28,341 nt of DNA from NCBI GenBank assembly GCA_016295545.1, contig JAEDLA010000003.1:1-28341 (forward strand). Reading direction: 5' to 3'. Below the pieces are notes generated by a model that was not told the origin of the DNA, did no database searches, and saw only the letters and a program-made list of their open reading frames with translations. Shown here piece by piece: positions 18,899 through 26,866 of the stretch (position 1 is its first letter; every line of letters starts with the position of its first letter). The DNA is from Oscillospiraceae bacterium. Lineage in GTDB: Bacteria > Bacillota > Clostridia > Oscillospirales > Ruminococcaceae. Position numbers and translations under genes: made by a program.

Positions 18899-18937
18899 TT
18901 ACCGGAAAATTATATACGAAATGGAGTTCAATGCCTG

Positions 18938-20263
18938 ATGAAAAAAGATAAGTGGTCATCGGAGACAGGATTTATACTTGCTGCCGCCGGTTCGGCAGTG
19001 GGACTGGGAAATATATGGAAATTCCCTTATATAGCCGGACAAAACGGCGGAGCTGTATTCATAATCATGTATTTTATACTGCTTCTTCTTCTTGGAGTGC
19101 CTGTGCTTTTGTCTGAAATGGCAATAGGCAGAAAAACAGGGAAAAATCCGATCGACGCCTGCCGTGCACTGCACAGAAAATGTGGATTTATAGGCGGATT
19201 CGGAATATTGGGAGCATTTGTGATATTGTCCTATTACTGCATAATAGGAGGTTGGATAATCAAATATCTGCTTATGTACATGACAGGCGGAGTAAAAGAT
19301 AATTCCGCAGCACTGTTTGAACGCTTCACAACGGGATTTTCACCGGTCATATACGGAATAATTTTCACATTGCTCTGTACTCTGATCGTTATAAAGGGAA
19401 TTTCAGGAGGCATAGAAAAGATAAGCCGCCTTTTTATGCCTGCACTCTTTGTAATGATGATAGTGCTTATAATTAAATCTTTGTCGCTTAAAGGCGGTGG
19501 AGAGGGAGTAAAATTTTTCCTTTTGCCGGACTTTACAGCAATAGAATCAGCAGGAGATTTTCTGAACATACTTGTCAGCGCAATGGGGCAGGTTTTTTTC
19601 AGTCTCAGTCTCGGCATGGGTACACTAATCACTTACGGAGCATATCTTGACCGCAAAACAAGTCTGAAAAAAGCGGCGTTCTATATTTCACTGATTGATT
19701 TTGTTATTGCTGTACTTGCAGGCTTAATGGTACTTCCGGCTGTTTTTGCTTATGATATAGTTCCGCAGGCAGGTTCTGGAATGGTGTTCATAGCCATGCC
19801 ACAGGTTTTTGCTGGATTGACAGGTGGAAATCTTTTTGGAATTATTTTCTTTCTGCTTGTCCTGTTTGCAGCAGTTACTTCCGCAATCTCACTTTTTGAA
19901 GTGCTTATTTCGTTTCTTATAGAAAGATTTAAGCTGAAAAGACTTGCTTCATCTGTGATTTGTTCAGCGGCGGTTACGGCTGTTTCAGTACCTGTTGCGC
20001 TGTCATTCGGAAGTCTCAGCAATATAAGGATAATGGGAATGGATCTGTTTGAGTTTATGAATTTCCTGTCGGATAAACTGCTCATGCCTCTGGGAGCACT
20101 TGGAATCTCTGTTCTTTGCGGTTATTTATGGGGTACTGAGGAAGTCTCGGAAGAAGCAGGACTGAAAAAATCGTGGGATAAAAAGCTTTACCGCTCAATT
20201 ATTCGCTATGCAGCGCCTGTAATGATTGCTGTAATTTTCATCACTTCGTTTATTGGTTTATAA
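18938..20263 (+). CDS. Sodium-dependent NSS (SNF) family transporter
   Basis: The 441-residue membrane protein starts with KWSSETGFILAAAGSAVGLGNIWKFPY, the TM1 signature of the neurotransmitter:sodium symporter family, including the unwound Gly-rich Na+ site. It has about 11 hydrophobic segments, as in many bacterial members (for example MhsT or TnaT types) that import amino acids with Na+. ATG 18938 has GGAG 11 nt upstream. An in-frame ATG at 18887 lies inside the mobile repeat and is probably not the native start. It appears to be monocistronic. The substrate is probably a neutral or aromatic amino acid, but this is not shown by the sequence. Confidence 0.92.
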   Translation: MKKDKWSSETGFILAAAGSAVGLGNIWKFPYIAGQNGGAVFIIMYFILLLLLGVPVLLSEMAIGRKTGKNPIDACRALHRKCGFIGGFGILGAFVILSYYCIIGGWIIKYLLMYMTGGVKDNSAALFERFTTGFSPVIYGIIFTLLCTLIVIKGISGGIEKISRLFMPALFVMMIVLIIKSLSLKGGGEGVKFFLLPDFTAIESAGDFLNILVSAMGQVFFSLSLGMGTLITYGAYLDRKTSLKKAAFYISLIDFVIAVLAGLMVLPAVFAYDIVPQAGSGMVFIAMPQVFAGLTGGNLFGIIFFLLVLFAAVTSAISLFEVLISFLIERFKLKRLASSVICSAAVTAVSVPVALSFGSLSNIRIMGMDLFEFMNFLSDKLLMPLGALGISVLCGYLWGTEEVSEEAGLKKSWDKKLYRSIIRYAAPVMIAVIFITSFIGL

Positions 20264-20309
20264 AAACTGACGATAATTTTTGCAGTTTATGCTAATTTTC
20301 GGTTTTCTA

Positions 20310-20338
20310 TTGAAATATTCTCGGTTTTTTGCTATAAT
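20310..20338 (+). promoter_or_regulatory. Sigma-A promoter of the M42 peptidase operon
   Basis: TTGAAA (20310-20315), a 17-nt spacer and a perfect TATAAT (20333-20338) precede a hairpin leader. The expected start of transcription is about 20345. Confidence 0.8.
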
Positions 20339-20344
20339 GATATT

Positions 20345-20382
20345 TGCCTGAACAGGAACTGTTTCAGCAGTTCCGGCAGGTA
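20345..20382 (+). promoter_or_regulatory. Hairpin at the 5' end of the M42 operon mRNA
   Basis: TGCCTG (20345-20350) pairs with CAGGTA (20377-20382) and GGAACTG (20355-20361) pairs with CAGTTCC (20368-20374) around a 6-nt loop. The hairpin begins at the predicted transcription start and is followed by a short T-rich stretch (TTAATTTTGT). It could stabilise the mRNA or act as a simple attenuator. I could not assign it to a known riboswitch or T-box. Confidence 0.55.
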
Positions 20383-20416
20383 TTAATTTTGTATCCTGAA
20401 AGGAATTTACTTTAAT

Positions 20417-21430
20417 ATGAACCTTAAAGAAACAGTTATAGCCCTTTCGGAGGCTGCCGGAGCTTCAGGAAACGAACAGCCTGCTGCTGAAACAGCACTT
20501 GAAATGCTGAAAAAATATTGTCCGGACGCTGAAATAAAAAACGGAAATGTTGTGGGAAGTCCTGCTGAATTTAAAGAGGGACTGCCGCATCTTCTTCTTG
20601 ATGCACATATTGACCAGATAGGACTTATTGTAACATATATAACAGATGAGGGATTTGTGAAATTTTCAAATCTCGGAGGTATCGACAGACGGCTTCTTCC
20701 GGCACAGCCTGTTGTGATTCATGGCAGAAAGCCTGTCAGAGGAGTTATTTGTTCCGTGCCGCCTCATCTTTCAGGCGGTTCTGAGAAAATTCAGAATATT
20801 GAGGATTTCTCAATCGATACAGGAATGAAAAAGGCTGACCTTGAAAAGCTTGTATCTCAGGGAGATACAGTCACCTTTGACGTGAAATGCCGTGAGCTTT
20901 GCGGAAACCGTATTACCGGCGGTGCAATGGACGATCGCTGCGGAGTCGCCGCAATTTTATATGCCCTTGAACTTGTTAAGGACAGCAGTCTCAGATATAA
21001 TGTGACTGTTATGTTCTCGGCTCAGGAGGAGCTTGGTGAAAGAGGAGCAAAAATCGGCGCTTATGAAATTGATCCCGATATGGCAATAGCAGTTGATGTA
21101 AGCTTCGGCTACGCAGAGGGTGAGCCGGAAAATAAATGCGGAGAACTGGGCAGAGGCGCAATGATAGGAATATCGCCCTCCCTTTCACGGGAGCTTTCTG
21201 ACGGACTTAAAGAAACGGCAGTACGCAAAAATATCCCGTATCAAATCGAAGTTATGAGCGGACTTACCTCTACTAATGCAGACAGATTTTCAGTAAACCG
21301 AAAAGGAGCAAAAGCGTGCACAGTTTCAGTTCCCCTCAGATATATGCACACTCCTGTGGAGGTAATTGACCTTGAGGACGTTCGCCTTACAGGTGAACTT
21401 CTTGCAGAATTTATAAAGGAGGCTGAATGA
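20417..21430 (+). CDS. M42 family metallo-aminopeptidase, first paralogue
   Basis: This 337-residue cytoplasmic protein belongs to the M42 glutamyl aminopeptidase/cellulase M family, which forms large tetrahedral (TET) assemblies and trims peptides. The dinuclear metal site is intact: H64 and D66 (DAHIDQIG), the D172/D173 pair (MDDRCG), E204/E205 (QEELGERG), D227 (VDVSF) and H311 (MHTP). It has its own promoter and GAAAGGAA upstream of the ATG. It overlaps the next gene by four bases (ATGA). The substrate preference is unknown. Confidence 0.93.
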   Translation: MNLKETVIALSEAAGASGNEQPAAETALEMLKKYCPDAEIKNGNVVGSPAEFKEGLPHLLLDAHIDQIGLIVTYITDEGFVKFSNLGGIDRRLLPAQPVVIHGRKPVRGVICSVPPHLSGGSEKIQNIEDFSIDTGMKKADLEKLVSQGDTVTFDVKCRELCGNRITGGAMDDRCGVAAILYALELVKDSSLRYNVTVMFSAQEELGERGAKIGAYEIDPDMAIAVDVSFGYAEGEPENKCGELGRGAMIGISPSLSRELSDGLKETAVRKNIPYQIEVMSGLTSTNADRFSVNRKGAKACTVSVPLRYMHTPVEVIDLEDVRLTGELLAEFIKEAE

Positions 21431-22449
21431 TGAAAGAACTGTTCAGGGAGCTTTGTCTGCTTAACGGTGTTTCTGGAGACGAGGACAGAGTCAGAAATCA
21501 TATTATTTCGGCAATCGGCGGACTTTGTGATTATTCTGTTGACAATTTAGGTAATCTTATCTGTTTTAAAAAGGGTAAAAAAACTCTGGAAAAGAAGCTT
21601 ATGGTCTGTGCTCATATGGACGAGGTAGGATTTATCATCACTTCTGTCAGAAACGACGGCACTCTTTCCTTTGAAGCTGTCGGCGGAATCGAAGCTTCTT
21701 CCGCAATGGGAAAACAGGTTAAGGTCGGAAAAAATCTTATCAGCGGAGTTATCGGTTCTGCAGCTGTTCATAATCTTTCAAAGGAGCAGAGAGAAAAAGC
21801 TCCTCAGCTTTCCGGATTTTATATTGATATCGGTGCTGCAAACAAAGAAGAAGCAGAAAAATACGCTTCTCCCGGAGATTGCGTTTATTTTGATTCAGAA
21901 TATACAGAGCTTGGCGGCAGCTGCGTAAAATCAAAAGCAATTGATGACCGTGCAGGCTGTGCTTTAATGATAAAGCTTATGCAGCAGGAACTTGAATATG
22001 ATACTTATTTTGTATTCAATGTTCAGGAGGAAATCGGACTGAGAGGCGCTGCTGTTTCAGCATATTCAGTTCAGCCTGATATTGCTTTTGTTCTTGAAGC
22101 AACGACTGCTTCGGATATCGACGGAGTTACAGGAGCAAAAAGAGTATGCGCTCTTGGTGGAGGACCTGTTGTTTCATTTATGGACAGAAGCACAATGTAT
22201 GACAGGGAGCTTTACCGCAAGGCTTTTGAAACAGCTGAAAATACCGGCATTCCTTGTCAGACAAAATCAATGGTGGCAGGTGGAAATGACAGCGGAGCTA
22301 TCCATATAAGCGGAAAGGGTGTTCGTACCCTTGCAGTTTCTGTGCCGTGCAGATATCTTCACTCACCCTCCTGTGTTATTGACCTTAAAGACTTTGAAAA
22401 CACATACAGACTTGTAAGGGAGCTTATTAAAAAGGCAGAGGAGCTATGA
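21427..22449 (+). CDS. M42 family metallo-aminopeptidase, second paralogue
   Basis: This is a second M42 enzyme of 340 residues, clearly diverged from the first. Metal ligands are present: H63/D65 (CAHMDEVG), D173/D174 (AIDDRAG), E201/E202 (QEEIGLRG), H312 (YLHSP). The fourth position is Glu (E224, VLEATTASD) where the first paralogue has Asp, as in the FrvX/CelM-like subgroup. It starts inside the upstream stop codon (ATGA); a second in-frame ATG follows directly. The downstream acetyltransferase also overlaps by ATGA. Tight coupling hints at co-assembly of the two peptidases, which is inference. Confidence 0.92.
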   Translation: MMKELFRELCLLNGVSGDEDRVRNHIISAIGGLCDYSVDNLGNLICFKKGKKTLEKKLMVCAHMDEVGFIITSVRNDGTLSFEAVGGIEASSAMGKQVKVGKNLISGVIGSAAVHNLSKEQREKAPQLSGFYIDIGAANKEEAEKYASPGDCVYFDSEYTELGGSCVKSKAIDDRAGCALMIKLMQQELEYDTYFVFNVQEEIGLRGAAVSAYSVQPDIAFVLEATTASDIDGVTGAKRVCALGGGPVVSFMDRSTMYDRELYRKAFETAENTGIPCQTKSMVAGGNDSGAIHISGKGVRTLAVSVPCRYLHSPSCVIDLKDFENTYRLVRELIKKAEEL

Positions 22450-23246
22450 TTAAATTACTGACAGACGAAAAAGATATAGACCGTGAGCTTCTGATGAAAA
22501 CTCTATCAGGCAGGAAAATGCTGTCCTACCTGAAAGCCTACGGAACGGAATATGATTTCTGCCGCTTTTATGAGATTAAGGAAGATAAGGGCAAGGGATT
22601 CATGTTTCTTATAAATTCCACGCTTATAATCTGCTCTGATGATGGGCTTGAAGTATCTGCTGAGCTTGAAATGTTCATTGAGATGAATCTGCCCTTCCGT
22701 GTTGAAGGCTCTCAGAAAATTATCAGGCATATAATGGGTTCAGGTCATTATCAGACGCTGAACAGGACTGTATTCGAGCTTATTCCCGATAGCAAAACTC
22801 ATGCATTCAGCGAGGAATATGTGGACTTTAATCCAAGACTTCCAGAAGTCTATAAGATACTCAGTGAGGGTTTCCCGAATATTGCTGACTTTTCTCTGTG
22901 GTATACGGATACATCACATCGCTGCCGTCATGGAATAAGCAGAGTTTTCACATACAGGGGATGTACAACCGCTTCTGTAGCCTTTGATATTGAAAATGTA
23001 GTGCTTGTGGCACAGGTTGCAACAAGCATTCAGGCAAGAGGAAGCGGCTATGCACGGGAATTTCTGCGGTGGCTTGCAGAATTTCTTAATAATCTCGGAA
23101 AAAAAGCCTATCTGCTTGCTCTTGACGTTCGTGAAAGCTTTTACAGGGAAATTGGTTTCAGAGAGGTTGAAAAGGAAATCGTTCTTGAACGTATAGATGT
23201 TGAAAAGGAAAGCGTACTGAAAGGAAGACTGGCTGATGAACAGTAA
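22446..23246 (+). CDS. GNAT family N-acetyltransferase
   Basis: The 266-residue protein carries a C-terminal GNAT domain (about 130-250). The acetyl-CoA-binding segment is VATSIQARGSGYAREFLRWL, followed by a typical FYREIGFRE strand-helix end. The first 125 or so residues form a less typical domain. It is translated from an ATGA overlap with the second M42 gene and its end overlaps the next gene by 11 bases. The acceptor is unknown; because of its operon it may act on amino acids, peptides or proteins. Confidence 0.85.
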   Translation: MIKLLTDEKDIDRELLMKTLSGRKMLSYLKAYGTEYDFCRFYEIKEDKGKGFMFLINSTLIICSDDGLEVSAELEMFIEMNLPFRVEGSQKIIRHIMGSGHYQTLNRTVFELIPDSKTHAFSEEYVDFNPRLPEVYKILSEGFPNIADFSLWYTDTSHRCRHGISRVFTYRGCTTASVAFDIENVVLVAQVATSIQARGSGYAREFLRWLAEFLNNLGKKAYLLALDVRESFYREIGFREVEKEIVLERIDVEKESVLKGRLADEQ

Positions 23247-24516
23247 AATCAAAGAAATTTATGATATAGATGAAAGAATTTTGAAATTAGGCGATGAAGC
23301 AGAGAAAAACTGTGCTGAATGCTTCAGAAAAATCGATGAAAGGGCTGAATACAACGGAGCAAGGGTTCTTCGTGCGTTTTCTGCAAACAAGGTAAGCGAG
23401 CCGTGCTTTTACGGTTCGACCGGCTATGGCTACGGAGATATCGGACGTGAGACCATTGACAAAGTCTATGCCGAAGTTATGGGAGCTGAGGACGCTCTTG
23501 TAAGACATAATTTTGTGTCAGGAACTCATGCACTTTCAGTTGCACTTTTCGGTGTTCTCAGAACAGGAGACAAAATCGTCTCAATTACCGGAAAGCCATA
23601 CGATACTCTTGAAGAAGTTATCGGTCTCAGCGGCAGTAAGGGCAGCGGTTCGCTTATGGACTTTGGTGTGCATTATTCTCAGGTGGATTTGAATGATGAC
23701 GGTTCAGCAAGACTTGACGAGATTACCGAAGCTGTAAAGGACGCTAAGGTTGCTTACATACAGCGTTCAAGGGGATATTCTCTCCGTGCAGCATTTAATC
23801 TGGCTGATATTGAAAATATGATAAAAGCAGCTAAAAAGGGAAATCCTGATGTAATAATCATGGTCGATAACTGCTACGGCGAATTTGTTGAGGAATGTGA
23901 GCCTACTCATCTTGGAGCAGACCTTATTATCGGCTCACTTATAAAGAACGCAGGCGGAGGAATTGCCCGTACAGGCGGATATATTGCCGGACGTGCCGAC
24001 CTTGTGGAGCTTTGCTCATATCGGCTTACCTGTGTGGGCATGGGCAAGGAGGTAGGCTGCACCCTTGACATGAACAGGGAAATGCTGCTGGGACTTTTCT
24101 TTGCTCCTGATGTGACTGCAAACGCAGTAAAAACAGCAGCATTTGCTTCTGAGCTTTTCACAATGCTTGGCTTTGAGTGTTCTCCGTCAAAAGATGATGT
24201 CAGGGGAGACATTATCACAGCTGTAAAGCTTGGAGTCGAGGAGCATCTTACCGCTTTCTGCTGTGGAATACAGAAAGGAGCACCGGTAGATTCCTTTGTC
24301 ACACCGGAGGCATGGGATATGCCCGGCTACAACAGCAAGGTTATCATGGCTGCCGGAGCTTTTACAATGGGAGCTTCAATAGAACTCTCCGCAGACGCTC
24401 CTATTCGTGAGCCTTTTGCTGTCTGGATGCAGGGAGGAATTACCTATACAAGCGGAAAAATAGGCATAATGCTTGCTGCACAGGAAATGCTTGAAAAGGG
24501 ACTTATTGATCTCTGA
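23236..24516 (+). CDS. PLP-dependent methionine gamma-lyase / aluminium-resistance family protein
   Basis: This 426-residue fold type I PLP enzyme matches the family annotated as aluminium resistance protein or methionine gamma-lyase family (YnbB of Bacillus). D211 in MVDNCYGEF should contact the PLP ring nitrogen and K237 in GSLIKNAGGG is the likely Schiff-base lysine. Other conserved stretches are FYGSTGYGYGDIGRE and RHNFVSGTHALS. It is the last gene of the four-gene M42 operon and overlaps the acetyltransferase by 11 bases. The true reaction of this family is poorly defined; a C-S lyase activity is plausible only by homology. Confidence 0.9.
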   Translation: MNSKIKEIYDIDERILKLGDEAEKNCAECFRKIDERAEYNGARVLRAFSANKVSEPCFYGSTGYGYGDIGRETIDKVYAEVMGAEDALVRHNFVSGTHALSVALFGVLRTGDKIVSITGKPYDTLEEVIGLSGSKGSGSLMDFGVHYSQVDLNDDGSARLDEITEAVKDAKVAYIQRSRGYSLRAAFNLADIENMIKAAKKGNPDVIIMVDNCYGEFVEECEPTHLGADLIIGSLIKNAGGGIARTGGYIAGRADLVELCSYRLTCVGMGKEVGCTLDMNREMLLGLFFAPDVTANAVKTAAFASELFTMLGFECSPSKDDVRGDIITAVKLGVEEHLTAFCCGIQKGAPVDSFVTPEAWDMPGYNSKVIMAAGAFTMGASIELSADAPIREPFAVWMQGGITYTSGKIGIMLAAQEMLEKGLIDL

Positions 24517-24606
24517 GTGCTTGTTTCAGAGTATTTTCAAATATTACAAATAGATTACAAAAATAATACAATTTTCTGTAATTTACTGTGATAATACTTT
24601 CAGCAG

Positions 24607-24635
24607 TTGACAACTCATCAAAATGCTGATAAAAT
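24607..24635 (+). promoter_or_regulatory. Sigma-A promoter of the PASTA pseudokinase gene
   Basis: A perfect TTGACA (24607-24612), a 17-nt spacer and TAAAAT (24630-24635) lie about 55 nt upstream of the TTG start. The AT-rich region before it (24540-24600) has repeated ATTACA/TGTAAT words but no strong terminator for the preceding operon. Confidence 0.8.
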
Positions 24636-24688
24636 AATATTTATATGGAATTTTTATTCCTAATCTCATAACAAAGGAGGAGCTTGCT

Positions 24689-26644
24689 TTGGGAGAGCAC
24701 AAATTCTGTTACAACTGCATGGAAAAATATGACGCATACAGAAATCTCTGCCCGCACTGCGGCTATGATGAAAATTCGCCTCATAACCCCATGTATATTG
24801 CCCCAGGGACAATACTCCGTGACAGGTATCTGATTGGTGTGCTTCTGTCCTACAATGGCGAGGGTGCAACATATCTCAGCTATGATAAGGTAATGAGCTG
24901 CAAGGTGCTCATTCGTGAATATATGCCGATAAACCTCTGCACAAGAGTCAAGGATAAGCCTATAATCAGTGTCAATTATAATAATCTCGCTAAATATAAG
25001 GCGTTTATGGCTGAATATACTGAGCTTAACAAGGCTCTGGCAAGACTCAGAAACAATACAATAATAAATCCTATTCTCGATATGTTCGCTGAAAATAATA
25101 CTACATATACCGTTTTTGAACATATTGAGGGAATGAAGCTTCTGGACTATCTTAAAGAAAATGCCGGAGAGCTTAGCTGGGAACAGGTTTCAAGGCTTTT
25201 TCCGCCCCTGTTTACTACAATAGGTATACTTCATAATGCAGGAATTATCCACCGTGCAATCAGTCCCGATACTATTTATATCACTTCAAACGGTGAACTG
25301 AGACTTTCCGGATTCTGTATTTCAGCAGTCAGAACTGCCAATGCAGGTCTTGAATATGAGCTTTTCAGAGGATATGCCGCTCCGGAGCAGTATTCTGCAA
25401 GCAGCAGCAGCCGTCAGGGTTCATGGACTGATGTTTACAGCATAAGCGCACTTCTTTACCGCATCCTTACAGGCTGTATGCCGACGGATTCAATGCGCCG
25501 TCTCCAGAATGACGACCTTTGCGAACCTCGTATGCTGAACGGAAATATCCCTCCCCACGTTTCAAGAGTTATAATGGAGGGCATGAACCTTTCAGGCAGA
25601 GACAGAATACAGACTGTTACAGAATTTGTTACAAGACTTTTTGAACAGCCCTCACGCAATGACTATCCCGTTCAGAATCAGTATCAGGATTATGACGATA
25701 ACGGATATAACGGCGGAGATTCCGGATATTATCAGCAGCAGGACTATAATCAGCAGAACTACAGTGACGACGGTTATTACCAGAATGATTATCAGGAAAA
25801 TGAGCCTGATGCTTATGAAGAAGACTACCGCTATGAAAAGGTAAATGCTGTTGATAAAATAAAAGTTCCTGTAATTATAGCAATTCTTCTTTTTGCAGTG
25901 CTGATGATTATTGCAGTAGCGTTTCTGAAGGTTCTCGGAGGAGACGAGGAGGAAAACAGCTCCACTGTACTGCCTGCATCAACCTCCGTATCAGCTAATG
26001 TTGTTGAGGGAACTACTGAAACTACAACAGAAACAACTACCGAGGAAACGGACAGCATAATGTTTGACCTGAAAGGAAAGTATTTCGAGAACACCAAGGA
26101 GAAGTACAAGAATTACTTTACACTTGAAGCAATTTATGAATTTAACGACCAGTACGAAAAGGATCAGATTTTTGAGCAGAGCTTAGAGCCAGGCGCTCCT
26201 TTCAGAAAGGGAGATAAAATTACAGTCAAGGTAAGTAAAGGCAAATCATCAGCTCAAATTCCTGATTTTAAGGACTGCACCATAACTCAGTATGAACAGA
26301 AGCTTAAAGAAGCAGGAATTACTGAATATTCACTTATTGCAGAAAGCACCTCAACATGGGGAACTCCCAATACAGTAACACAGCTTCAGGTTGACGGAAA
26401 ACGTGTAAATCCGGGAGATACATTTAATAATTCCGATAATAAGAAGCTTATCGTTTATTATCTTTCACCGGATGCAGTGATTGTAACACAGCCGCCGACA
26501 ACAGAGCCTCCCACAGAAGCTCCTACAACAGAGCCTCCCACAGAAGCTCCAACAGAAGCGCCTACACCTGAACCGGAACAGCCTACAGATCCGCCTGAAC
26601 AGCAGCCTGAGGGACAGGATCCTGCACAGGGCAATGCAGGCTGA
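24689..26644 (+). CDS. Zinc-ribbon, kinase-like (probable pseudokinase) membrane protein with PASTA domains
   Basis: The start is TTG at 24689, eight bases after AAAGGAGG; no in-frame ATG fits better. The product is 651 residues. Domains in order: zinc ribbon (C7, C10, C21, C24), a Ser/Thr kinase-like fold (about 42-320), a Tyr/Gln/Asp-rich linker (326-382), one membrane segment (about 392-413), a Thr-rich stalk, two PASTA-like domains (about 448-590) and a Pro/Thr/Glu tail (594-651). The kinase core is degenerate: the usual beta-3 Lys is R76 (VLIREYMP), the HRD Asp is A190 (HRAISPDT), the DFG Asp is G208 (LSGFC), and the Gly-loop is SYNGEG. APE (231-233) remains. It is therefore probably a non-catalytic cell-wall sensor or scaffold; residual activity cannot be excluded. 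Confidence 0.9.
   Translation: MGEHKFCYNCMEKYDAYRNLCPHCGYDENSPHNPMYIAPGTILRDRYLIGVLLSYNGEGATYLSYDKVMSCKVLIREYMPINLCTRVKDKPIISVNYNNLAKYKAFMAEYTELNKALARLRNNTIINPILDMFAENNTTYTVFEHIEGMKLLDYLKENAGELSWEQVSRLFPPLFTTIGILHNAGIIHRAISPDTIYITSNGELRLSGFCISAVRTANAGLEYELFRGYAAPEQYSASSSSRQGSWTDVYSISALLYRILTGCMPTDSMRRLQNDDLCEPRMLNGNIPPHVSRVIMEGMNLSGRDRIQTVTEFVTRLFEQPSRNDYPVQNQYQDYDDNGYNGGDSGYYQQQDYNQQNYSDDGYYQNDYQENEPDAYEEDYRYEKVNAVDKIKVPVIIAILLFAVLMIIAVAFLKVLGGDEEENSSTVLPASTSVSANVVEGTTETTTETTTEETDSIMFDLKGKYFENTKEKYKNYFTLEAIYEFNDQYEKDQIFEQSLEPGAPFRKGDKITVKVSKGKSSAQIPDFKDCTITQYEQKLKEAGITEYSLIAESTSTWGTPNTVTQLQVDGKRVNPGDTFNNSDNKKLIVYYLSPDAVIVTQPPTTEPPTEAPTTEPPTEAPTEAPTPEPEQPTDPPEQQPEGQDPAQGNAG
26501..26554 (+). 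repeat. 27-nt tandem repeat encoding a Pro/Thr-rich tail
   Basis: Two 27-nt units beginning ACAGAGCCTCCCACAGAAGC, different near their ends, encode TEPPTEAPT twice, and a partial third unit follows. It encodes the end of the PASTA protein's extracellular tail. Such a repeat is prone to length variation and may be a cell-wall spacer or glycosylated stalk. Confidence 0.8.
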
Positions 26645-26663
26645 TATCTGAAAAAATCGTATA

Positions 26664-26702
26664 AAAATCCCCCTGTTTCATTGGAAGAAGCAGGGGGATT
26701 TT
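26664..26702 (+). terminator. Terminator of the PASTA pseudokinase gene
   Basis: AAAATCCCCCTG (26664-26675) and CAGGGGGATTTT (26691-26702) form a perfect 12-bp stem around a 15-nt loop. The element copy B starts three bases beyond. It can act in both directions, so it may also serve the convergent cls transcript. Confidence 0.9.
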
Positions 26703-26704
26703 AA

Positions 26705-26862
26705 TACTAATTCCATATCGTTCTGTTGAAAAAGTTGTCTGATAGCGTTGCGTCAATCAAAGCGACGGACCGCAGACAGGCTGTCGCCTTTCAAGGTCAG
26801 TCAACGCAGAGTGACGAAACGATAGCGGACAAATTTTTCATCAGGTTGATGTGGAATTAGTA
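26705..26862 (-). mobile_element. Full MITE-like palindromic element, copy B
   Basis: This is the same 158-bp element as 18741-18898 in reverse orientation, with about 5 differences over its length. TAA flanks both ends (26702-26704 and 26863-26865), which is TTA when read in element orientation. It has inserted between the pseudokinase terminator and the cls stop codon. Three of the differences fall in the inner palindrome region and weaken its base pairing. Confidence 0.88.
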
Positions 26863-26866
26863 TAAA

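Noticed and set aside
20264..20300. AAACTG/CAGTTT stem after the NSS gene as a terminator
   Set aside because: Only six weak base pairs with a long loop and a poor T-tail.
24554..24588. ATTACA/TGTAAT hairpin as terminator of the M42 operon
   Set aside because: The stem is short, AT-only and bulged, without a convincing T-run; no reliable terminator is called there.
24641..25123. 160-residue minus-strand open frame over the pseudokinase start
   Set aside because: It is antisense to the zinc-ribbon and kinase-like region and the promoter of a supported gene; no motif or ribosome site was seen.
26501..26554. Tandem 27-nt repeat as a CRISPR-like or regulatory array
   Set aside because: The units are contiguous, in frame and encode a Pro/Thr tail of a supported gene.
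18741..26862. Composite transposon bounded by the two inverted element copies
   Set aside because: The 7.8 kb between them holds ordinary metabolic genes with no transposase. Each copy has its own TTA flanks, which fits two independent insertions better.
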